In this document: positions 26,354 through 34,456 of the stretch, one piece after another
Layout: every line of letters starts with the position of its first letter
Numbering within the stretch: position 1 is the first letter of the stretch
The notes under the pieces: generated by a model
Databases searched by the model: none
What the model saw: only the letters and a program-made list of their open reading frames with translations
What the model was told of the DNA's origin: nothing
Translations under genes and position numbers: made by a program
Assembly: GCF_900141915.1 (NCBI RefSeq)
Contig: NZ_FQZG01000006.1
Location: 1 to 64,000 of the forward strand
Origin: Tessaracoccus bendigoensis DSM 12906
GTDB lineage: Bacteria > Actinomycetota > Actinomycetes > Propionibacteriales > Propionibacteriaceae
Length of the DNA stretch: 64,000 nt
Direction of reading: 5' to 3'

Positions 26354-27202
26354 CTACCGGTCTGCGCGCCCAGCATCGGTGTCCGGGTTGAGGAGCGCAG
26401 TCAGGAGGATCGACAGCATCCGTTGCTCCTCAAGCAGGCCATCCACCTCGCTGGCCTCCGGGTGTGCGACGAACTCGGCATGCGCACGATCGGCCGCCAG
26501 CTGCACGTGCGTGACGAGCGCCCCGACGTGTGCCCGGTCGAGCCACCGCTCGTCGAAGTCGACCTCGATCGCGTTGCCCCACTGGTCGACGGTGACACTC
26601 GCGCCCTGCGAGCGGCCGACGAAGGTCCGCGGCTCAGATCGGGAGGCATCCTGCGCTGCCAGGGCAACTTCGGTGCGGGCCCCCAGCTCATCGGCCACCT
26701 CCTCGATGGCCGCCACCAGTTCCCCGCTGAGCGGAGGCAGGGAGTCGACGGCGGCGCGGATCTCGTCGGGCAACGCGGCCAGTTCGGCAAGGGGGCCGGG
26801 CGGCTCCGGGTCTAGGGCGTCCCGTGCCTGCATGGCGCCGTCGAGGAGGGCTAGGGCAAGGGCTTCGCGGAAGTGGTTCTGCAGCTTGTCCCGACGCGCC
26901 AGTTTGGAGAACCAGATGGGGCTGATGCGGTTCCTGACCAGTCGTCCGTCCTCGAGCCAGACCCGCACGAGGCCGTCCTGGTCCGAGAACCCGCCGTCGC
27001 CATGGTCGTCGACGTCGTCGGATTCGGCGTCGGACTCGGACGAGGCGTAGGTCGGCGCGGCCAGGGGATCGTCCTCGGGCGGGCTCTGGTCAACCGGATC
27101 AACGGGGGCTGTCGGTACTTCGGTCACGACCTCAGTGGCCTCGGAGAAAGTGGCAGCCGGGGCGACCTCGGCGTCGTCCCAGTCGAACATCCCGCGTGTC
27201 AT
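26354..27202 (-). CDS. Hypothetical acidic protein with YbaB/EbfC-like C-terminal half
   Basis: A 282-residue soluble protein. Residues 1 to about 75 are acidic and probably disordered (many Asp, Glu, Pro, Ser). A helical middle section follows (about 95-175). The C-terminal third (GASVTVDQWGNAIEVDFDERWLD, then an Ala-rich helix) resembles the small nucleoid-associated YbaB/EbfC fold as used in actinobacterial secretion-linked proteins; that similarity is tentative. No membrane segment or signal. It is isolated: its 3' end faces the glpF promoter region and its 5' end a repeat-rich spacer. I do not assign a function. Confidence 0.6.
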   Translation of the reverse strand: MTRGMFDWDDAEVAPAATFSEATEVVTEVPTAPVDPVDQSPPEDDPLAAPTYASSESDAESDDVDDHGDGGFSDQDGLVRVWLEDGRLVRNRISPIWFSKLARRDKLQNHFREALALALLDGAMQARDALDPEPPGPLAELAALPDEIRAAVDSLPPLSGELVAAIEEVADELGARTEVALAAQDASRSEPRTFVGRSQGASVTVDQWGNAIEVDFDERWLDRAHVGALVTHVQLAADRAHAEFVAHPEASEVDGLLEEQRMLSILLTALLNPDTDAGRADR

Positions 27203-27600
27203 GGGGCCCCCTGTGATGCAGTGTGCTCAAAGTGACGGCGGCTCTGTCTGCTTGGACGCCCCGTCGCAACCCACCATAGTGGCCGGGGGTGTCACCGCTC
27301 GGCTGGTTCCGACAGGCTTGGGCTGCCGGATCGTCGGTCGGGTCGTTGGTCGGGTCGTCGGTCGGATCGCCGATACCAACGAAAAGCCCCGACACCTGCC
27401 GTATTCCCCTGGTAACCAGCGCTTTCGCTGGTGACGACGTCTGAGCGCTGGTATCGCCGTCCAATCCCTGGTGTCCCGCACTGTCGGCGGCACAAACATC
27501 CGGAAAAGTGCGGCGCGATGCTCCGTAAACGGCCCAGAATCCGAAAACGTCGTTCTGACCGCACTTATCCGTCAGCAGCCCGACGGTCAGGCCGCCCTGG
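27203..27600. other. 398-bp repeat-rich spacer
   Basis: It contains a roughly 12-bp tandem repeat (GGTCGGGTCGTT-like, about three units, 27331-27369). It also holds nested palindromes: an outer CGATACCA (27371-27378) with TGGTATCG (27449-27456), and an inner ACCAGCG-cttt-CGCTGGT (27415-27432). The second family C repeat is at 27499-27574, then a short direct repeat GTCAGGCCGCCCTG before the YhgE stop. No gene is supported. Confidence 0.65.
27499..27574. repeat. Palindromic repeat family C, copy 2
   Basis: About 76 bp with arms CCGGAAAAGTGCGG and CCGCACTTATCCG, and the same GGAAAAGTGCGGC arm sequence as copy 1. It lies between the hypothetical acidic gene and the 3' end of the second YhgE gene. 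Confidence 0.65.
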
Positions 27601-30030
27601 TCAGGCCGCCCTGGTCAGGCGTTGGCGGAACCGGTCGACGCTGAGGCGCCGCCTGCTCGAAATCGACAGGAACGACAGCGCTGCGGCCACGATGAACATC
27701 AGCACCGAGACCGCCGCGATACCGACCTCGCCGCTGCCGCCCGACAGCCAGGTCCGCACCAACTCCAACCCGTTCTGCAGGGGCGAGACCGCCGCTACCG
27801 GGCCGAGCCAGGCGAGCGAAGATGAGATCCCCACACCTATGGTCAGGACCAACAGCAACACCGACACCGCACGACCCGCATGCCCGAGCCAGCCCGCCAA
27901 TGCGTGGTTGGCAAGCACGAACGACGCGCCGAGCAGCACGAGGACACCCATCAGCGCAATGGTCTTGCCGACTCCAAGATCGAGCACGACACCGCCGACG
28001 ATCCCGAGCACCAGCGCCTGGCCACCGACGATGGCGGCAGGCAGCCACAGCGACTTCAGCCACAACATGACGCTGGGCTCCCGCGAGGCGACCACATCGC
28101 GTGGCACCGGTCGGTACACGGTGAACGCGGCCAGCGCCCCCAGCCAGAGCCCCGACAGGAGGAGCAGGGACACCAGCGGAACCTGGGTCGACGTGGCAAG
28201 CGAATCGGTGCGTTCGACGGGGCTGGAGACCACCTTGGAGAGTTGCTCCCGGTCGTTCTGCGAATAGCTGGGCACCTGGTCGGCTCCCTTGGCCAATTCG
28301 GTGGCAAACGTGCCGATGCCGTCGCTCAGCTTGGTGGCACCGGCCGAGAGCTCCACCATCCCGTCGGTCAGGTCGCTGGTTCCGTCTGCTGCGGAGCCCA
28401 CGCCGTCGACGAAGGCGGACACGCCGTCGACGTAGGTGCTTGCGCCTTCGCGCAGGGTGCCGACGCCGGTGTCCAGTTCCGCGACGCCGTCGGCCAGTTG
28501 CCTCGCGCCGGTCGAAAGCTGGTTGACGCCGTCCGGCAGCGCACCCACCTGCGTGCCCAACTGCTGGATGCCGGTGTTGAGTTCGGTGGCGCCCGCGGCG
28601 ATCGCCGGGGCGTTGGCGACAAGCGGCGCGGCCTGGGTCTCGATGGTCGCGGCACCGTCACGCAGTTTCGTGAGGCCGTCGTTCAGTGAACCGAGTTGGT
28701 CGCCGACGCCGCCGAGCCCCTCGACGGCGGCGCCGACACCGTCGGAGAGCTGCCCGGCGCCCGTGGCGAGCGCCCCGGCACCGGAGACCAGCGACTGTCC
28801 GGTGGCCGGGTCCGAGGTGGTCAGCATGCCGGCCGCGACCCCGGTGCCCGCCTGGAATCCCGCGCCGACGCCCTGGGCGAAGACCGCCTCAAGCTGCGCA
28901 CAGGTTTGAGGGTCTGCGACGGGGCACTGGAACTGCGCGTTCACGCCGGCGATGACGCCGCGGGCCGTGTCGTCGAGCTGGCCCTGCGAATAGCCACCCA
29001 GCGCGCCGCTGACCTGCTGGAGACCGGAGGAGAGCCCGGCGGCGCCCTGCTGCACACCCTTCGCGCCGGAGGCCAGCTGATCGAGGCCGCTGAGGTCGCC
29101 GACTCCCGCACCTTCGAGCCCGGCGATCACGGCGTCGAGCCCCTTCCGAAGCTCCGTGACCCCGCCGATGGCGGCCGCCGAACCGTTGGCGAAGGCAGGC
29201 AAGTTGCCGAGGAGCTGATCGGCACCCTCCGCGAGCTGCTCCACGCCGCCGACCAGTTGCGGGGTCTGGGACGCGAACTGGCCGACGCCGTCGGCCAGCT
29301 GGTCAGCCCCGTCATCAAGTTGCGCGGTGCCGTCCAACAGGTCGCCGATGCCATCGACCAGCTCGTTGCCGCCGTCCACCAGCAACGGGCCGTTGTCCTG
29401 CAGCTGGGCCATGCCTGCGCTGAGCTGGGTCGCCCCCTGCGTGGCGGCCTCCACCCCGTCGGCCAGCTGTGTGGCGCCGTCGTGAAGCTGCCCCGCGCCA
29501 TCCACGATGGTGGTGAACTGTTCGCCGACGGTGTTGAACCCGACGTAGATCCCGTCGAGGTATCCGCTTGTCAGCGTCGAATTGATGGTGTCGACCGCCA
29601 GGCGGGAGATCTCCTGGGCGACCTGCGCGTCCGTCACGGGTGCGTTCTCGCTGACCTGGACGCCGATGGTGGCCTGCTTGGCCGTCTCGGCGTCGTTGGC
29701 CGAGAACGAGGTGGCCGCGGCGGAGAAATCCTTGGGGATCGTGACGACGACGGAGTATTTCCCGGTCTTCAGGCCGGACGCGGCGCTCGGGGCGTCCGCG
29801 AGGGTCCAGTCGATGTTGTCGCCGTCCCGGTCGATGATCGCGGCCGCGAACTGGCGCCCCATCGGGATGTACTGCCCGTTGACGGTGACCGGCTCGTCGA
29901 GGTTGACGACCGCGGCGCTCACCGCGGAATCGGCACGCGCCCCGACCAGCCCGATCAGGGCCAGGGCGGCAAGCAGCGGCACGAGCGCAAGGGCGACGAG
30001 CTGCACCCAGTTGCGGTTGGTGGTGGTCAT
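27601..30030 (-). CDS. YhgE/Pip-domain membrane protein (second module)
   Basis: An 809-residue protein built like the one at 18.8-20.95 kb. One N-terminal helix (LVALALVPLLAALALIGLVG) leads to a YhgE/Pip domain (AAVVNLDEPVTVNGQYIPMGRQFAAAI region), then a very long stretch (about 180-600) of DGAxQLxDGV-type heptads, and six C-terminal helices. The heptad region is longer than in the paralogue. Its ATG overlaps the stop of the MMPL gene by 4 bp, so it is translated with it. A protein spanning or organising the envelope, acting with the MMPL pump, is the likely role. Confidence 0.88.
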   Translation of the reverse strand: MTTTNRNWVQLVALALVPLLAALALIGLVGARADSAVSAAVVNLDEPVTVNGQYIPMGRQFAAAIIDRDGDNIDWTLADAPSAASGLKTGKYSVVVTIPKDFSAAATSFSANDAETAKQATIGVQVSENAPVTDAQVAQEISRLAVDTINSTLTSGYLDGIYVGFNTVGEQFTTIVDGAGQLHDGATQLADGVEAATQGATQLSAGMAQLQDNGPLLVDGGNELVDGIGDLLDGTAQLDDGADQLADGVGQFASQTPQLVGGVEQLAEGADQLLGNLPAFANGSAAAIGGVTELRKGLDAVIAGLEGAGVGDLSGLDQLASGAKGVQQGAAGLSSGLQQVSGALGGYSQGQLDDTARGVIAGVNAQFQCPVADPQTCAQLEAVFAQGVGAGFQAGTGVAAGMLTTSDPATGQSLVSGAGALATGAGQLSDGVGAAVEGLGGVGDQLGSLNDGLTKLRDGAATIETQAAPLVANAPAIAAGATELNTGIQQLGTQVGALPDGVNQLSTGARQLADGVAELDTGVGTLREGASTYVDGVSAFVDGVGSAADGTSDLTDGMVELSAGATKLSDGIGTFATELAKGADQVPSYSQNDREQLSKVVSSPVERTDSLATSTQVPLVSLLLLSGLWLGALAAFTVYRPVPRDVVASREPSVMLWLKSLWLPAAIVGGQALVLGIVGGVVLDLGVGKTIALMGVLVLLGASFVLANHALAGWLGHAGRAVSVLLLVLTIGVGISSSLAWLGPVAAVSPLQNGLELVRTWLSGGSGEVGIAAVSVLMFIVAAALSFLSISSRRRLSVDRFRQRLTRAA

Positions 30031-32702
30031 GCGTTGCTCCCCTCGAGCGTTGCGTTCGGGACTGTGAAGGTGCCATCGATTTCGATCCCGCTGAGGCTCT
30101 CCACGCTGGAGCCGCAGAGCACGACGGCCCCACCCGACTCCCGCGTGCGGGCGATGAGCCCGTCGAGGGCTTCCCGGGCGGCGTCGCCGTCGGCCAGTTC
30201 GACGGTGTCGACGAACACGACGGTGCCGCTCGCCGCGTTGCGAAGCGCGGAGGCGGGGGCGTCTACCACGGCAAGGTCGAGGTAGGTGACGCGGCGGCGA
30301 ACGCGCCCCGCGCCCTGCGGCAGCAGAGCCCCCGCGACGCGCGCCTTGCCGCCGGTGGTCTCGAGGCGACCGCTCAGCGCGAGCGCGGCGCCGGTGCGGG
30401 CCCCGACCGGGCCGACCATCGCCACCACGTTGCCGGGCACCAGGCGCAGGTGGATCGGTTGCACGATGCCTTCGACGGTGAGGCCGTCGGCGAAGGCGAC
30501 CGAGTCGTCACCCGGCCAGCCTCGGAGCGCCATCTCGGTGGTGAGCGCCTCGCCCTCGACGTCGAAGGTCGGCAGCAGCTTGTCGAGCCACTTCGGCAGC
30601 CACCACGCCTTGTCGCCGAGCAGCGTCATGACGGCGGGCACCAACGTCATGCGGACCAGGAACGCGTCCACCGCGACGCCGACGGCCAACGCCAGCGCGA
30701 TCGCCTTGATCGCGGCCATGCCTTCCGGCACGAAGAATGCGAACACCGAGCACATGATGACCGCCGCGGCAGCGACCACCGGTCCGGAGGCGACGAACCC
30801 GTTTCGGACGGCCTCGACGGCGCTCTTGCCGTGCACGTATTCCTCACGCATGCGGCTCACCAGGAACACCTCGTAGTCCATCGCGAGCCCGAAGAGGATG
30901 CCCATCAGCAGGATCGGCAGGAACGAGATCACCGGCATCGGTTTCTCAAGGTTGACGAGTTCCTTGAGCCAACCATGATTGAACACGAGCGTGGTGACGC
31001 CGAATGCAGCGCCGACGCTGAGCAGGTAGCCGAGCGTCGCCTTGACCGGGACCCACACCGACCTGAACACGGCGGCCAGGAGCACCAGGGACAGGCCGAC
31101 GACCAGGATGCCGAACGGCAGCAGCGCCTCGGTGAGCTTGTCGCTCACATCGATCGCGATGGCCGTGAACCCGGTGACCGAGGTAGACACGCCGTAGCGA
31201 CTCGCCCAGTCGTCGTGGTGGTCGCGGAGCGATCGGACCAGGTCGGCGGTGGCCGGGTCGTCCGGGCCGGTTGTGGGTACCACCTGGATCATGCCGGTGT
31301 CGACGTTGGCGTTCGGGGTGGCGATGGGCACCTGGGCGACACCCGGCATCGCCTCGATGTCGGCCTTCAGCCCGTCGAGCACCCCGATGGGGTCGGTCGC
31401 ACCGATAATGTCTGCGGTGACGATGATCGGCCCGTTCGAGCCGGGGCCGAAGTGCTCGTCCATCAGGTCGTAGGCGACCCTGGCCGGGGAAGTGGCGGCC
31501 TGCTGCCCGGCGTTGGGCAGGGAGACCTGCAGCCCGACCGTCGGGATTGTGAGCCCCACCAGGCCGGCGACGACGATGACGATGGTGACGATCGGGTGGC
31601 TCGTGGTGACGCCGACCCACCACTCGAACGCGCCCTTGCGATTCCTGGCCTTCTTCGCATGCCCCGGCGCGACGGCCTTCCTGGGCTTGGGTCGCATGCG
31701 CTCGCCCATCACACCCATCAGGGCGGGCAGGAACGTGAGGGCGATGAGCACGGCGATCGCCACCGTGGCCGCGGCGAACAGGCCCATCACCGTCAGGAAC
31801 GGGATCTGGGCTACACCGAGCCCGATCAGGGCGATGAACACCGTCAGCCCGGCGAACACGACCGCCGAACCCGAGGTGCCGACGGCGCGCCCAGCGGACT
31901 CCTCGGGGTCCATCCCCTCGCGCAACTGGTCGCGGTGGCGGGAGAGGATGAACAGGGCGTAGTCGATCCCGACGGCGAGGCCGAGCATCACCGAAAGCAA
32001 CGGGGTGGTCGAGTTGATGTCGAACAGGTTCGTCATCAACAGCATGATCGACATCGCGATGCCGACGCCGGTGATCGCCGTCAGCAGCGGCAGACCGGCG
32101 GCCACCAGGGAGCCGAGAAGCACCGTCAGGACGACCAGTGCCACCACGAGCCCGATGGCCTCGATGACGGTGAGCGCGGGCAGTTCGATGTTGTATGCCT
32201 CCCCGCCCATGGTGACGATGGCGCCTTCGGGCAGCGAATCCCGGAGGTCGTCGGCGACCGCGGTGACGGGGGCGAGATCTTCGGCGGTCGGGGTGACGCC
32301 GGGGAAGTCGAGGCCGAGTTGGATGACCGCCGCGTTCCCCTCGTCTGAGACCAGCCCTGTGGCGAGCTCGCTCCACGGCGAGGTCGCGGTCTCGACCTCG
32401 TCGACTTGGCCGAACTCCTCGACGGCAGCCTCGATCTCGGTGCGGTACTCCTCGACGGTGTCGCCTTCGGGGGCGACCACCACCGCGGTGGCGGAGAGGG
32501 CCGCGGCCTCAGGGAAGGTCATCCGGAGATTGTCCAGCGCGGCCTGGGACTTCGAGGACGGGATGTCGAACGCGTTGTTGAACGAGCCCATGAACGCGAC
32601 GCCGAGGCCGCCAAGCGCCACGAGGGTGGCGAGCCAAGCCGCGATGACGGTCTTCCTCCGGCGATAGCACCAGCGTCCGAGGGCATAGAGCCAAGCCGAC
32701 AT
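30027..32702 (-). CDS. MMPL-family RND transporter with degenerate ABC-like C-terminal domain
   Basis: An 891-residue protein. Residues 1 to about 710 are a complete MMPL transporter: 12 helices, two extracellular loops, and the motifs GLAVGIDYALFILSRHRD and FGLAMDYEVFLVSRMREEY. Residues about 717-891 (encoded by 30027-30554) are soluble and resemble the ABC-like protein at 18.1 kb. They contain MVGPVGARTG (762-771) at the Walker A position, without the Gly-Lys-Ser/Thr, and TVVFVDTVEL (827-836) at Walker B. The fused domain should not hydrolyse ATP and may be regulatory or a docking site. MMPL pumps move lipids or drugs using the proton gradient. It is coupled to the YhgE gene and divergent from a TetR gene. 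Confidence 0.9.
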   Translation of the reverse strand: MSAWLYALGRWCYRRRKTVIAAWLATLVALGGLGVAFMGSFNNAFDIPSSKSQAALDNLRMTFPEAAALSATAVVVAPEGDTVEEYRTEIEAAVEEFGQVDEVETATSPWSELATGLVSDEGNAAVIQLGLDFPGVTPTAEDLAPVTAVADDLRDSLPEGAIVTMGGEAYNIELPALTVIEAIGLVVALVVLTVLLGSLVAAGLPLLTAITGVGIAMSIMLLMTNLFDINSTTPLLSVMLGLAVGIDYALFILSRHRDQLREGMDPEESAGRAVGTSGSAVVFAGLTVFIALIGLGVAQIPFLTVMGLFAAATVAIAVLIALTFLPALMGVMGERMRPKPRKAVAPGHAKKARNRKGAFEWWVGVTTSHPIVTIVIVVAGLVGLTIPTVGLQVSLPNAGQQAATSPARVAYDLMDEHFGPGSNGPIIVTADIIGATDPIGVLDGLKADIEAMPGVAQVPIATPNANVDTGMIQVVPTTGPDDPATADLVRSLRDHHDDWASRYGVSTSVTGFTAIAIDVSDKLTEALLPFGILVVGLSLVLLAAVFRSVWVPVKATLGYLLSVGAAFGVTTLVFNHGWLKELVNLEKPMPVISFLPILLMGILFGLAMDYEVFLVSRMREEYVHGKSAVEAVRNGFVASGPVVAAAAVIMCSVFAFFVPEGMAAIKAIALALAVGVAVDAFLVRMTLVPAVMTLLGDKAWWLPKWLDKLLPTFDVEGEALTTEMALRGWPGDDSVAFADGLTVEGIVQPIHLRLVPGNVVAMVGPVGARTGAALALSGRLETTGGKARVAGALLPQGAGRVRRRVTYLDLAVVDAPASALRNAASGTVVFVDTVELADGDAAREALDGLIARTRESGGAVVLCGSSVESLSGIEIDGTFTVPNATLEGSNA

Positions 32703-32743
32703 CCCGCAACTCCTTCAGACGAGCAGACCACAGTCAAGACAGG

Positions 32744-32760
32744 AGTGTATCCAATACACT
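32744..32760. promoter_or_regulatory. Candidate TetR operator upstream of the MMPL-YhgE operon
   Basis: AGTGTAT-cca-ATACACT is a perfect 7-bp inverted repeat between divergent MMPL and TetR genes, 42 bp before the MMPL start. A partial GACGTATCC copy follows. Position and symmetry make it the likely target of the adjacent repressor. Confidence 0.6.
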
Positions 32761-32833
32761 GACGTATCCAAACCGACTCGGACTGTGGGACACTCGTGGT
32801 CTGAACCCGAACCGTCCCGCCCCCGGAGGAAAC

Positions 32834-33439
32834 ATGCCAAGGCCGATCCCAGAGACCGCGAGACGCCGCGCAACCCGCGAAAAGCTCGTGCTGGCAGCTC
32901 TCGACCTTTTCGGGCGCAACGGGATCGACGCCACCTCCGTCGAGCAGTTGTGTGAGGCGGCCGGGTTCACCAGGGGCGCGTTCTACTCCAATTTCGAAAC
33001 CAAGGACGACGTCTGCGAGGCGGTCGCCCGCTACATGGCAGAAGAGAGCATCGAGGCCTGTCGCGTGACGCTGAGCGAGGCCACGCCGCGCGCCCCGCTC
33101 GGGTCGCTGGTGACCCGCCTCTTCGAGGCGACCGCGTTCGGCCCGGACCGGAGACAGACCATGGTCGAGATGCAACTTCGGGCTGCTCGGGAACCGGCTC
33201 TGGCCGAGCGGCTGGCCAAGGCCCGCGAGGACATGTGGCCCCCGCTGATCGAGGTGGTCGAGTGGGCCACGGTTCAGGCGGACTGCACTTTCAGCGTCGA
33301 GGTCCACGACCTGTTGAGGCTGTGCGAGGCGCTCTACTTCTCGCCGCTGTTGGCCCACGACGGCGCGAACCTGCGCCTCATGGCCGCCACCATTGAGGCG
33401 CTCGCCGTCCCCAACCACCCGGCTGCGGGTCGGGTCTGA
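32834..33439 (+). CDS. TetR-family repressor of the MMPL/YhgE module
   Basis: A 201-residue protein with a clear N-terminal TetR DNA-binding domain. The helix-turn-helix VEQLCEAAGFTRGAFYSNFETKDD region includes the typical GxFYxxFxxKD. A helical ligand-binding domain follows. The ATG at 32834 has a CGGAGGAAA ribosome site. It is transcribed away from the MMPL-YhgE operon, with a palindromic operator between them, so local repression is likely. Two family A repeats follow its stop. Confidence 0.92.
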   Translation: MPRPIPETARRRATREKLVLAALDLFGRNGIDATSVEQLCEAAGFTRGAFYSNFETKDDVCEAVARYMAEESIEACRVTLSEATPRAPLGSLVTRLFEATAFGPDRRQTMVEMQLRAAREPALAERLAKAREDMWPPLIEVVEWATVQADCTFSVEVHDLLRLCEALYFSPLLAHDGANLRLMAATIEALAVPNHPAAGRV

Positions 33440-33441
33440 CC

Positions 33442-33521
33442 TTGAGCACTATTACGGGTTCGATTGCCGAAATGACGCCCAACTGCGGCGTGTCGTCGAA
33501 CGAGTCCTGGATAGTGCTCAA
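33442..33521. repeat. Palindromic repeat family A (copy D)
   Basis: An 80-bp element beginning 2 bp after the TetR stop. Arms are TTGAGCACTATTACGGGTTCG and GTCCTGGATAGTGCTCAA; the inner core (AATGACGCCCAACTGCGGCG) resembles that of copy F. Likely acts as a terminator hairpin. Confidence 0.85.
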
Positions 33522-33614
33522 CGCCCCAACCGCGGGGACATCGTCGACGGCGACGATGTCACCAGCTGACCTCGCGGCTCGGTTTGGACGGCGCCAGGTC
33601 GCGTCTAGCCCGCC

Positions 33615-33694
33615 TTGAGCACTATTCCGGGTTCGTTGGACGGTTGAACGTTCCAACGTGTCTGATCGCCCATCGAGTCCTGGATAGTGCTCAA
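33615..33694. repeat. Palindromic repeat family A (copy E)
   Basis: An 80-bp element with arms TTGAGCACTATTCCGGGTTCG and GTCCTGGATAGTGCTCAA. The centre TTGAACGTTCCAA is itself a palindrome and differs from the other copies. The CCAGCCCCAGC flank follows it. Confidence 0.85.
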
Positions 33695-33722
33695 CGCCCC
33701 AGCCAGCCCCAGCGCACCACCC

Positions 33723-34346
33723 TCACCAACCCCGCGCGACCCACTCCCCCAGGTGCGGAGCCTCCGCACCGATCGTCGTCGACGGCCCATGGCCGGTGTT
33801 GACGACGGTGTCGGCCGGCAGCGTCAGCAGCCGGGTGCGGATCGACTCGATGATGCCCGGGAAGCTCGAGTAGTCCCAGCGGGTCGCCCCAGGCCCACCT
33901 TCGAAGAGGGTGTCGCCGGTGAACACCGCCCCGAGCCCAGCGGCGACGAACGACGTCGACCCCGGCGTGTGCCCCGGGGTGTGTCTGGCCTCAAGCGACA
34001 CCCCGGCCACGTCGAACACCTGCCCGTCGCCGATCGGCTCGAACCCCGCGTCGTCGTGGCTCTGCCTCCAGAGCTCGACATCTGCCGGGTGCAGGAACAC
34101 CGGGCCACCAACCAGCTTGGCGAAGTCCAACACCGCCCGCACGTGGTCCCAATGCCCGTGCGTAAGAAGGGTCGCCACCACCCGACGACCCCCCACCGCC
34201 CGGGCAACGGCGTCCGCATCGTGCGCCGGGTCGACGACGATCACCTGACGGTCGTCGCCCACGAACCAGACGTTGTTCTCATGTACCGGTGGCCCTCCGG
34301 GATCGACGTTGCCGGCTGTGACGAGCCTTTCGATGTGCGCATTCAT
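33723..34346 (-). CDS. Metallo-beta-lactamase-fold hydrolase (glyoxalase II-like)
   Basis: A 207-residue MBL-fold enzyme. The metal-binding THGHWDH motif, HTPGHTPGS and FTGDTLFEGG (bridging aspartate) are all present, with a C-terminal GHGPST histidine. It resembles hydroxyacylglutathione-hydrolase-like proteins that act on thioesters; in a mycothiol-using organism the substrate could be an S-acyl mycothiol, but this is inference. The ATG at 34344-34346 follows AAGGAGGA; the frame extends 31 codons upstream but without support. It converges on copy E of repeat family A. Confidence 0.85.
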   Translation of the reverse strand: MNAHIERLVTAGNVDPGGPPVHENNVWFVGDDRQVIVVDPAHDADAVARAVGGRRVVATLLTHGHWDHVRAVLDFAKLVGGPVFLHPADVELWRQSHDDAGFEPIGDGQVFDVAGVSLEARHTPGHTPGSTSFVAAGLGAVFTGDTLFEGGPGATRWDYSSFPGIIESIRTRLLTLPADTVVNTGHGPSTTIGAEAPHLGEWVARGW

Positions 34347-34456
34347 AGGTCCTCCTTCAGCGCCAGTCTGGCATGTCCGCTCGCAAGTACCGCCCACCTC
34401 TACGGGCACGGGGGCCACGGTTCTAGGATGGAGGCTCAACCTGAGGAAGGAAGCAC

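Noticed and set aside
30450-32348. 632-residue forward frame antisense to the MMPL gene
   Set aside because: Low-complexity His/Arg/Asp-rich shadow of the MMPL reading frame; no start signals or domain features.
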